DNA of 5,072 bases, from NCBI GenBank assembly GCA_947174735.1, contig CAMWKC010000185.1, forward strand, positions 1 to 5,072, read 5' to 3'. The notes under the pieces were generated by a model. The model saw only the letters and a list, made by a program, of their open reading frames with translations. It was not told the DNA's origin and did no database searches. The translations under genes were made by a program, and so were the position numbers. Positions 1 to 5,072 of the stretch are shown piece by piece. The stretch comes from an uncultured Porphyromonadaceae bacterium. GTDB taxonomy: Bacteria > Bacteroidota > Bacteroidia > Bacteroidales > Muribaculaceae. Within the stretch, counting starts at the first letter, position 1. Each line of letters begins with the position of its first letter.

Positions 1-22
1 GAGGAAGCCCGCGGGCCTCCTC
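1..22 (-). other. GC-rich hairpin at the window edge
   Basis: An inverted repeat surrounds the self-complementary core GCCCGCGGGC (7-16). The arms GAGGA (1-5) and TCCTC (18-22) add five outer pairs, with one mismatch at 6/17. It begins about 12 bases downstream of the start site predicted from the leftward promoter at 38-69, so it would sit at the 5' end of that transcript. Whether a run of U follows on the minus strand, which would make it a terminator or attenuator, cannot be seen because the window ends. No clear U-run follows on the plus strand. Confidence 0.45.
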
Positions 23-37
23 CTCTTGATTCTATTA

Positions 38-69
38 CAAAGGTAGTGATTTTGAGCCGACATGTCAAC
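38..69 (-). promoter_or_regulatory. Bacteroidetes-type promoter firing leftwards out of the window
   Basis: On the minus strand, TACCTTTG (45 to 38) matches the Bacteroidetes -7 element TAnnTTTG. GTTGAC (69 to 64) supplies the -33 TTG, with 20 bases between TTG and TA, within the usual 19-21. Transcription would start near position 34 and leave the window, so the target gene is unseen. The promoter lies downstream of the DUF2442 gene, which suggests a new transcription unit begins here. This is motif matching only. Confidence 0.7.
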
Positions 70-151
70 CTCTACGCCCATCATTCCACCTTATCGCTGA
101 TACTTTTAACAATAATTAATTTAATTGAATACACTTTTAATCATGTTTAAC

Positions 152-370
152 TTAAACTTTATGAAAGAAACCCTCAAACGATAGGTCCTCATCTATTTCG
201 GGCCAGTGGATTCCGAAATACGACAGGCGGTAATTGCGTCGCTGATTGTCGTTGGCCAGTCTAAGCCTCGGATAATCAGCGAACAGTTCCTTACCCCTGC
301 GACCATCATTTAATTCGATCCAAATAGCTGAATCGGTAACCCATATCTTTGCTATCTGAGTTCTATTCAT
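152..370 (-). CDS. DUF2442 domain-containing small protein
   Basis: This 72-residue protein matches the DUF2442 family as I know it. It has an N-terminal strand pair ending in the dipeptide-rich LNDGRRG (about residues 21-27), then the FADYPRLRLAN segment (30-40), and the hallmark GIHWPEIDEDLSF (53-65). The length suits this family of compact single-domain proteins. Its molecular function is not established. Members often sit next to DUF4160 genes in pairs that look like toxin-antitoxin modules, but no DUF4160 gene is visible here. The ATG is 8 bases after the stop of the large secreted-protein gene, which indicates co-transcription or translational coupling. The start has no Shine-Dalgarno sequence, as is common in Bacteroidetes. 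Family assignment is fairly confident; the role is unknown. Confidence 0.85.
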   Translation of the reverse strand: MNRTQIAKIWVTDSAIWIELNDGRRGKELFADYPRLRLANDNQRRNYRLSYFGIHWPEIDEDLSFEGFFHKV

Positions 371-378
371 TTAGTGAT

Positions 379-3264
379 TTATTTCACGAAAATCTTTTCA
401 ACTTTTTTGCCCTTACGGCGAATAAGGATATCGCCGTTAGACGGGTTCTCAACCGGGAGACCCTTTAGATCAAAATATTCTACCGGTTCATCGTCCGTCT
501 CAATCTCATCGACCGAGGCCTGAGGTTTAGTAAATTCAATTGGCTGAATCTGCAGATTATTGTACGAACCTACGGTAGCAAGTACATTATACGTGCCGGC
601 GGGTTGCGATGGTAAAGAGTAACTGTTATAAAAAATCATAGTCTGATTTCCGACCGTGCCTGTATAAGTTGTGCGGGAGCTCGGGGTATCAGAATTAAAG
701 GTGACATTGTACATGAGCACCACAGCGCTAATAAGGCTGTTATTTATCTCATTAGCATTACGTATAACCACCGGGGCCGGGACATTCCCTGTTTCGCCGC
801 CTGATATTACGGCATCTTCCACAGGAACGAGTTCAAGCAGGCCGTTGAAATTATAAAGTCTTGCTTTCCAGCCCTTTTTGACCGTTTGTCCGGGCTTGAG
901 CCCGAGGTCTCCTTTATATATGATGCTGTATTTGCCATCCTGGGCTATATGGTTGCTCGCCCCTCCGATATATGTTATTACAGGCTCAAATGCGATAACA
1001 TAAGGCTCGCTGTATTCCTTATTTGAAAGAAGAGCAGCTTTTTCAAGAGCTTCGCCAAGAGAATGTAAAGTTGGCTCTTTCTCTTCCATACTTTCAATTA
1101 AGTCAATATACCAATCAAATACGGGAAAACCATCTTTACCCGCCACCCATTTGCTGTAACCTTCTTCATCAGCTATTTTGTTAAGAGCCTCCAATGTCGC
1201 TGTTGATTTCATTTCAACTTCAGTTATGCTTTTGACATTAGATATAGCTATATTAGATGTTATTCCTACCGCTTTGTTGTCATTTACGCAGTAGCTGTTT
1301 TTAACCGAGCAACTCCCACGTTTACACTCATATATTATCCCGGCTGTTCCATAAGTCGAAGAATTAGTGATAAGTTTACCATAATTTGTACAATTCTTTA
1401 TTTGCGGGGATGCATGTGATCCTAGCTTAATACCACTTCCAACAATACCACCGACGGAGCCATTTTGGCTGCTTATTGTTCCGCCATTGTAACAATTGTA
1501 TATAGAACCATTTGTTACCTGAGCGATTCCGGCGGCGGTATTTGAAATAGCTGTTACTGCACCCAGGTTTACACAATTATATAACTTGCAAAGATTACCG
1601 CTTCTTATAATACCGGCAGCATAAGTAAGGCCAACTATTGTAGCCGAATTTGAGCATTTATATATGTCTCTATACGATAAACAAGCAATGCCTGCAGCAT
1701 TAATTCCCCGTATATAACTATTAACGACATGACAATTGCTAATACTGCCGGAATAACCTTCTGCATAATTTATCACAGCTGCTACAGATTTTAAGTCAGA
1801 ATTAATATAGCTATTACTAATTCTAACATTCAATATAGAAGCATTATACGTATAACCAAACAAACCATAACAATTATCTGAATCATATAACTCTGGATTA
1901 TCTACAATGCAGATACCCGAGATAGTATGATTATCTCCATTATAAACGCCTTTAAATGGATGATTTATATCTTTTCCTATGGGAATCCATAGTTCCTGAG
2001 TCTTAAATTCTTCAGAATCATAGGGCGCCGAGTTGATGGTTATGTCGGCCGTCTGCTTGAAGTAATTGCCCTCAAATGTAGTACCGCTATTAACTTTGTC
2101 AGATAAATATCGTAAATCTGCGGCTGAAGCGATGATATACGGTGACTCCTCAGTGCCTGCTCCTGAAAGTGAAGAAGAAACAGGTCGTGCAACGACTGAT
2201 ACTTCCGAGAACGCCGAGAGTCCATTGTTAGTGCTTACCCATATTTTTGTCTTACCGGCTGAAACTCCTGTAACGATGCCGTTCTGAACCGTCGCAATTG
2301 ATGGATTATCGGTTCTCCACGTGCATGTTGCCACAGCATCTTCGGGAGTCAAGGTAGCTTTAAGCTGTACAGTTTTCCCTTCAAAAATTACGGCCTGGGT
2401 GGGCGAAACAGCTACGCCTGTAGGTTTATTTGAAATGACTGTTACTTCTGAGAACGCTGAAAGTCCGTTGTTGGTGCTTACCCATATTTTTGTCTTGCCG
2501 GCTGAAACTCCTGTTACTTTACCATTTTGAACCGTCGCAATTGACGAGTTGTCGGTTCTCCACGTGCAGGTTGCCGATGCCCCGTCAGGCGTTAAGGTAG
2601 ACCTAAGTTGTACCGTTTTTCCCTCTTTGACCTCAACAGCAGTGGGTGAAACCGTGATTCCTGTAGGAGGAAATGAATTTACGGTTACGAGACATTCCAC
2701 TGGCTCACCCATATATGAGTAGCAGGTTATAACGCTTGTTCCCGGGTATTTAGCAGTCACTGTTGCCGAATAGTCATCATCGGCATACACCGAGGCCACT
2801 TTTGTATCGCTGCTCACCCAACGGGCCGCGAGAGTACCGAGTTTGGCACCTGAGATCTTGAATGTCAGTGTCGCCTTTTCGCCCTTGTTCAACGTTACGC
2901 TTGTAGGGCTGATAGATACAGGATAACCTTTACATGTGTAAAACCAACATTCAGTACCGCTTCCTACATGTATGTTTCCATCATAACCATAATAAGAGTA
3001 GGTATATGAACATTCCAAGGTTGCAATGTCTGACCAGTATCCGTCAACTCTGAGTCCTGTACCCCATGTTCCGCCGTTAAAACAATTAAGCCCGACAACA
3101 TCGGTTGACCAATCGGCCGAGGTAAGCCATCCTCCTGACGGCAGGGACACATCGAGATAGACGGTAGTAGTTTGTCCTATGGACAATTGTTCGCCATAGC
3201 TTTTTACCGGAAATATTAATGAAAAGACTACACCGATAAAGAGGAATAATTTCTTGAGATTCAT
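379..3264 (-). CDS. secreted multidomain surface protein: Ig-like domains, GLUG beta-helix, sorting-type tail
   Basis: This 961-residue protein starts with a signal peptide (MNLKK, hydrophobic 6-20, likely cleavage after Gly24). There is no lipobox Cys, so it is not an obvious lipoprotein. Residues 25-112 look like a Cys-rich, diverged Ig-like domain. Residues 113-196 and the near-duplicates 200-280 and 281-361 are BIG2-type Ig-like domains (VSPT, GKTVQL, SIATVQNG, VTGVSAGKTKI). Residues 368-680 begin with GAGTEESPYIIASAADLRYL and contain GLUG-type repeats (YGLFG, AAGI, VGGIVG, I.NC), predicted to form a parallel beta-helix. Residues 745-915 may be an OB-like domain; this is tentative. Residues 928-961 (EYFDLKG, PSNGDILIRR, ending KIFVK) resemble the C-terminal sorting-type tails of Bacteroidales secreted proteins. 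An AAGG motif lies just upstream of the ATG. The protein is likely exported and surface-exposed, perhaps adhesive. No enzymatic domain is recognised, and the ligand is unknown. Confidence 0.9.
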   Translation of the reverse strand: MNLKKLFLFIGVVFSLIFPVKSYGEQLSIGQTTTVYLDVSLPSGGWLTSADWSTDVVGLNCFNGGTWGTGLRVDGYWSDIATLECSYTYSYYGYDGNIHVGSGTECWFYTCKGYPVSISPTSVTLNKGEKATLTFKISGAKLGTLAARWVSSDTKVASVYADDDYSATVTAKYPGTSVITCYSYMGEPVECLVTVNSFPPTGITVSPTAVEVKEGKTVQLRSTLTPDGASATCTWRTDNSSIATVQNGKVTGVSAGKTKIWVSTNNGLSAFSEVTVISNKPTGVAVSPTQAVIFEGKTVQLKATLTPEDAVATCTWRTDNPSIATVQNGIVTGVSAGKTKIWVSTNNGLSAFSEVSVVARPVSSSLSGAGTEESPYIIASAADLRYLSDKVNSGTTFEGNYFKQTADITINSAPYDSEEFKTQELWIPIGKDINHPFKGVYNGDNHTISGICIVDNPELYDSDNCYGLFGYTYNASILNVRISNSYINSDLKSVAAVINYAEGYSGSISNCHVVNSYIRGINAAGIACLSYRDIYKCSNSATIVGLTYAAGIIRSGNLCKLYNCVNLGAVTAISNTAAGIAQVTNGSIYNCYNGGTISSQNGSVGGIVGSGIKLGSHASPQIKNCTNYGKLITNSSTYGTAGIIYECKRGSCSVKNSYCVNDNKAVGITSNIAISNVKSITEVEMKSTATLEALNKIADEEGYSKWVAGKDGFPVFDWYIDLIESMEEKEPTLHSLGEALEKAALLSNKEYSEPYVIAFEPVITYIGGASNHIAQDGKYSIIYKGDLGLKPGQTVKKGWKARLYNFNGLLELVPVEDAVISGGETGNVPAPVVIRNANEINNSLISAVVLMYNVTFNSDTPSSRTTYTGTVGNQTMIFYNSYSLPSQPAGTYNVLATVGSYNNLQIQPIEFTKPQASVDEIETDDEPVEYFDLKGLPVENPSNGDILIRRKGKKVEKIFVK
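2182..2667 (-). repeat. two tandem 243-bp repeats encoding adjacent Ig-like domains
   Basis: Unit 1 (2667-2425, residues 200-280) and unit 2 (2424-2182, residues 281-361) are in frame with a period of exactly 81 codons. The second halves are almost identical in protein, including TVQNG, VTGVSAGKTKIWVS and NNGLSAFSEV. The first halves are more diverged (AVEVKEGKTVQLRS versus AVIFEGKTVQLKA). DNA differences in the conserved half are mostly synonymous, so the duplication is not very recent, or the protein sequence is under constraint. Confidence 0.9.
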
Positions 3265-3328
3265 TTACCTTGATTCAGATTAACTCGCTAATAATCCCCT
3301 AAATAGCGATATTACTGCGCATAAGAAA

Positions 3329-3422
3329 AGAGGGGAATTTATCGCACCTCTATCATAGCAAGACAGGCTCGCCAAAGCCTACAGACTGAATGATATATGA
3401 GGGTAGAATAAACTGCCCCTCT
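3329..3422 (-). other. 94-base imperfect hairpin in the surface-protein leader
   Basis: The two arms pair in order with small internal loops: AGAGGGG (3329-3335) with CCCCTCT (3416-3422), TTTAT (3338-3342) with ATAAA (3408-3412), CCTC (3347-3350) with GAGG (3399-3402), TATCAT (3351-3356) with ATGATA (3390-3395), and AGGCT (3365-3369) with AGCCT (3376-3380) around a 6-base loop. That gives about 27 pairs. It lies 65 bases upstream of the surface-protein ATG, so it would be in a long 5' leader if transcription starts further upstream. It could instead be a separate small RNA or a mobile repeat. No known riboswitch class is recognised. Confidence 0.6.
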
Positions 3423-3483
3423 CTGAATTGCGTATGCTAAGATACGACAACAGCGGTCGCATCAACTGATACTACAAAACAGA

Positions 3484-3634
3484 AAGAGCGTCTAATCTCA
3501 CTCTATCTCAGTCTGTTATTGAATTGGCGATTCGTCTTGCTGAGAAAGAAAGCTTGACACTTTTCTTCTCCGGCGGTATTTCTCCTCCGTCGGATAGTGC
3601 AAAAATAAGCAAAATATCCCGATTAGACGCTCTT
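3484..3634. repeat. perfect 14-bp inverted repeat framing 123 bases (possible invertible segment)
   Basis: AAGAGCGTCTAATC at 3484-3497 is the exact reverse complement of 3621-3634. The enclosed DNA contains a second hairpin (TCCGGCGG 3569-3576 with CCGTCGGA 3587-3594, one G-T pair) and promoter-like sequences in both orientations. The geometry resembles Bacteroidales invertible promoter segments, which typically lie upstream of surface-structure genes. Here the surface-protein ATG is 220 bases from the nearer arm. No target-site duplication flanks the arms, which argues mildly against a transposed miniature element. The repeat is seen directly; its role is inferred. Confidence 0.75.
3554..3582 (+). 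promoter_or_regulatory. weak promoter-like sequence inside the inverted-repeat segment, pointing away from the surface-protein gene
   Basis: TTGACA (3554-3559), 17 bases and TATTTC (3577-3582) resemble a classical -35/-10 pair. In Bacteroidetes terms it is TTG, 20 bases, TATTTCTC, the same spacing as the leftward promoter at 38-69, but the -7 box lacks the TTTG part. In the present orientation it points rightwards, towards the end of the ATPase gene. If the 3484-3634 segment inverted, it would point at the surface-protein gene. The match is weak. Confidence 0.25.
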
Positions 3635-3666
3635 GTTAGCAATTTATTCTACAATATTAATTTTCT

Positions 3667-3705
3667 AAAAAAGATACAAAGCACACGGCCTTAGCCATGT
3701 GCCTT
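3667..3705 (-). terminator. intrinsic terminator after the ATPase gene
   Basis: On the minus strand, AAGGCACATGGC (3705 to 3694), loop TAAG, and GCCGTGTGCTTT (3689 to 3678) form a 12-bp stem with two G-U pairs. After five bases a run of six T follows (3672 to 3667). It is 79 bases past the ATPase stop codon. The opposite strand has no U-run after the stem, so it should act on leftward transcription only. It may originally have belonged to the gene whose tail remnant lies at 3730-3783. Confidence 0.8.
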
Positions 3706-3729
3706 GTAGTGTGAGGAACTTGAGCGGGG

Positions 3730-3783
3730 TTATTTGATGACGGCTCGTGTAGCGTGGCGACGATAATCTCGCCGTTCGAGGTG
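3730..3783 (-). pseudogene. possible frameshifted remnant of a secreted-protein C-terminal tail
   Basis: Directly after the ATPase stop, one minus-strand frame reads NTSNGEIIV (3785 to 3759). A second frame reads RHATRAVIK followed by a stop (3759 to 3730). Restoring one base near 3757-3761 would join them as a tail with SNGEIIVRH and a final VIK. This resembles the PSNGDILIRRKG...K tail of the neighbouring surface protein. The terminator at 3667-3705 then follows, as expected for a gene end. The similarity is short, so chance is possible. Confidence 0.35.
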
Positions 3784-4920
3784 TTAAATTTCACGTATAT
3801 TTACGGCTGACGTTGAGATGGTGTCGCCATCATAGATGATAGTTTTTCTGATAGGTTGCGAAACTTTGGATTCGAGTTCGTTCATGTTCTTGTAATCGTC
3901 AGCCTGAATAGAGGCTCTTGATTTGATTTCATAAAGATGCAGTTCTGAGCCATTTTCTGAAATCGCATCAATCTCAATACCTGACTTTTCACGGTAGAAA
4001 TATAAACGTGGTTCCTTACCATCGTTGTAACTCCTTTTCAGTAGCTCACAAATAGCAAGATTTTCAAATAAGGTTCCTCTCAGATAATGAGATTCAAGTT
4101 TTTCTTTTGAGTCAATACCGAGAAGAAAGCAGAGTAATCCGGTATCATAGAAATATATCTTAGGCATCTTTGTGAGCTGTTTAGAGATATTTCTGAAAAA
4201 GGGCTGCAGTGGGACCACAATATAGGAAGTCATTAGAATTGAGAACCATTCCTTAATAGTTACAGATGAGACTCCCACTTCGCGGGCAAGTGCCGAGGCG
4301 TTAAATTCCGATCCTACTCTTGCTGCGAGTAGCCGTATGAACGTATCGAACGCAACGATATTCTTTACTTTCAACAGGTCTCTCAGATCGCGTTCAACAT
4401 ACGTGTTATAGTAACTCCTGTAATACAAATCAGATGGCATATTCTCTGCAATCACTCTTGGATATAAACCTTGTAATAATATGTTGTCGATCGACTCATC
4501 CCGTGCCATACCATCAATTTCCTTTAGAGAGAACGGTAGAAGTGTAAACAGTGCTGTGCGTCCCGCCAAGGATTGGGAGATAGACCGAAGCAAGGAGAAA
4601 TTACTGCTGCCGGTCAGGATGTAACGTTTGTCTTTATCTTCGTCAACCCTGACTTGAATCATTGAAAGAATATCAGGCACATTTTGTACTTCGTCAATAA
4701 TGACATATTTCCCAAGGCTGTCAAGAAAACCGGTTGGATCTTGAGCGCAGAGAGCCCTAAAAGTGATATCCTCAAGATTGACATATCGATATTCGGGAAA
4801 AAGATGCCGACACAGATAAGTCTTACCCGACTGGCGCGGACCTGTAATTGTAATTACAGGGAAATATTTTTGCGCATCCAAAACTTTGGGAGCCAGTAAT
4901 CTATCGATAGTGATACTCAT
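3784..4920 (-). CDS. AAA_14 / DUF4143 family ATP-binding protein
   Basis: This 378-residue protein has the full layout and usual length (about 380-400) of the AAA_14/DUF4143 ATPases. The P-loop GPRQSGKT is at 27-34, Walker B YVIIDEVQN at 72-80, and a sensor-like ILTGSSNFSLL at 101-111. The conserved LAGRTALFTLLPFSLKE is at 118-134. A winged-helix-like stretch (about 205-236, SALAREVGVSSVTIKEW) links to the DUF4143 region with PKIYFYDTGLLCFLLG (253-268) and RGTLFENLAI (281-290). The C-terminal segment FYREKSGIEIDAI...YEIKS (308-334) resembles a PD-(D/E)XK fold, with D318, E331 and K333 kept. These cytosolic proteins bind ATP; their targets are mostly unknown, and they are widespread in Bacteroidetes. 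The gene appears monocistronic, with its own promoter and terminator. No Shine-Dalgarno sequence is seen. Family confidence is high; function is unknown. Confidence 0.93.
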   Translation of the reverse strand: MSITIDRLLAPKVLDAQKYFPVITITGPRQSGKTYLCRHLFPEYRYVNLEDITFRALCAQDPTGFLDSLGKYVIIDEVQNVPDILSMIQVRVDEDKDKRYILTGSSNFSLLRSISQSLAGRTALFTLLPFSLKEIDGMARDESIDNILLQGLYPRVIAENMPSDLYYRSYYNTYVERDLRDLLKVKNIVAFDTFIRLLAARVGSEFNASALAREVGVSSVTIKEWFSILMTSYIVVPLQPFFRNISKQLTKMPKIYFYDTGLLCFLLGIDSKEKLESHYLRGTLFENLAICELLKRSYNDGKEPRLYFYREKSGIEIDAISENGSELHLYEIKSRASIQADDYKNMNELESKVSQPIRKTIIYDGDTISTSAVNIREI

Positions 4921-4955
4921 GGTTTGAGAGATTATATACTGATGGTTTAAATTAT

Positions 4956-4972
4956 TTAAAGTTGTACTTTAA
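4956..4972. promoter_or_regulatory. 17-bp dyad between leader hairpin and ATPase start, candidate operator
   Basis: TTAAAGT (4956-4962), TGT, ACTTTAA (4966-4972) is a perfect 7-bp dyad with a 3-base centre, located 36 bases upstream of the ATPase ATG. It could be a repressor site or a small AT-rich hairpin in the leader. The region is AT-rich, so chance is not excluded. Confidence 0.3.
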
Positions 4973-4984
4973 TAGCTGATTTTG

Positions 4985-5020
4985 AAAAAAATTAAACGAA
5001 GCGATACTCTCGTTTAATTT
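4985..5020 (-). terminator. terminator-like hairpin in the ATPase leader, possible attenuator
   Basis: On the minus strand, AAATTAAACGA (5020 to 5010), a 10-base loop, and TCGTTTAATTT (4999 to 4989) form a perfect 11-bp stem. It runs into a seven-T tract (4991 to 4985). It lies about 12 bases downstream of the start site predicted from the promoter at 5036-5066 and 65 bases before the ATPase ATG, so leftward transcripts must cross it. It may be an attenuator, or a terminator for an upstream gene outside the window. The stem is AT-rich and of moderate strength. Confidence 0.65.
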
Positions 5021-5035
5021 GTATGAGTGCCATTA

Positions 5036-5066
5036 CAAAGTTAATGGTTTTCGGTGAATTATCAAA
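5036..5066 (-). promoter_or_regulatory. Bacteroidetes-type promoter of the ATPase gene
   Basis: On the minus strand, TTTG (5066 to 5063), 19 bases, and TAACTTTG (5043 to 5036) match both elements of the Bacteroidetes consensus with ideal spacing. The start site would be near 5032, giving a leader of about 110 bases before the ATPase ATG at 4920. The leader contains the hairpin at 4985-5020 and the dyad at 4956-4972. Confidence 0.8.
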
Positions 5067-5072
5067 TTTTCG

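Larger units (their letters stand above)
3265..3783. other. 519-base gene-free region rich in inverted repeats
   Basis: No convincing gene is visible on either strand. From left to right on the plus strand it holds a short hairpin next to the surface-protein start (3285-3290 with 3304-3309), a long imperfect hairpin (3329-3422), and a small hairpin (TTGCGTAT 3428-3435 with ATACG-A-CAA 3442-3450). Then come a perfect 14-bp inverted repeat framing 123 bases (3484-3634), the ATPase terminator (3667-3705) and a possible fragment of a secreted-protein tail (3730-3783). The plus-strand frame 3470-3691 is open for 74 codons but has no ATG. I see no strong TAnnTTTG promoter with a matching -33 element aimed at the surface-protein gene. 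Confidence 0.8.

Noticed and set aside
1..84. Minus-strand partial open frame starting ATGATG at 84-79, preceded by AAGGTGGA, running off the left edge (28 codons).
   Set aside because: It overlaps the strong promoter at 38-69 and encodes a low-complexity basic stretch (KRRRP) from the hairpin. Too short and incomplete to call a gene.
114..157. Short AT palindromes after the DUF2442 gene (AATTAATTTAATT at 114-126 and GTTTAACTTAAAC at 145-157).
   Set aside because: Their central gap is one base, they have no GC stem and no U-tract, and the area is very AT-rich. Not credible terminators.
2066..2530. Two plus-strand open frames (2066-2287 and 2321-2530) with similar protein ends.
   Set aside because: They are antisense shadows of the surface-protein gene; their resemblance comes from the tandem repeat encoded on the other strand.
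3437..3465. Possible promoter for the surface-protein gene on the minus strand (TTG, 18 bases, TATCTTAG).
   Set aside because: The -7 box deviates from TAnnTTTG and the spacing is short. It also lies inside a small hairpin. Too weak to call.
3600..3607. TATTTTTG on the minus strand inside the inverted-repeat segment, a -7 match pointing at the surface-protein gene.
   Set aside because: No TTTG or TTG lies 19-21 bases upstream, and T-rich DNA makes the -7 match likely by chance. If active it would weaken the OFF-orientation idea.
3470..3691. Plus-strand frame open for 74 codons across the inverted-repeat segment.
   Set aside because: It has no ATG, runs through both inverted-repeat arms and into the ATPase terminator, and matches no family I recognise.
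4684..4899. Plus-strand 71-codon open frame opposite the ATPase N-terminus.
   Set aside because: It is antisense to the P-loop and Walker B coding region and has no recognisable domain.

Overview
The window looks like chromosomal DNA from a member of the Bacteroidales, possibly the Muribaculaceae or a Prevotella-like relative. Three things suggest this. Two good matches to the Bacteroidetes housekeeping promoter (TTTG or TTG, 19-20 bases, TAnnTTTG) are present. Shine-Dalgarno sequences are weak or absent. The large secreted protein has the C-terminal tail typical of that group (EYFDLKG ... PSNG ... RR ... K). The family-level placement is inference.

All three convincing genes lie on the minus strand. 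Read in the direction of transcription, from right to left, the first is an AAA_14/DUF4143 ATPase (4920-3784). It has its own promoter (5036-5066), a terminator-like hairpin inside its leader (4985-5020), a small dyad before the start codon (4956-4972) and a strong intrinsic terminator after it (3667-3705). Between its stop codon and that terminator lies a short stretch resembling the broken C-terminal tail of another secreted protein.

Next comes a 519-base gene-free region (3265-3783) rich in structure. It holds a perfect 14-bp inverted repeat framing 123 bases (3484-3634) and a 94-base imperfect hairpin (3329-3422), with smaller hairpins on both sides. Downstream of this is a 961-residue secreted protein (3264-379) built from a signal peptide, Ig-like (BIG2-type) domains, a GLUG-type beta-helix, a possible OB-like domain and a sorting-type tail. 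A small DUF2442 protein (370-152) follows after only 8 bases and is probably co-transcribed with it.

The left end holds a second Bacteroidetes promoter (38-69) firing leftwards out of the window, with a GC-rich hairpin just inside the predicted transcript.

The most interesting hypothesis is that the 14-bp inverted repeat upstream of the surface protein marks an invertible (phase-variable) segment. The repeat is seen directly; the switching is inferred. No invertase, CRISPR array, tRNA, rRNA or intact insertion sequence is visible.
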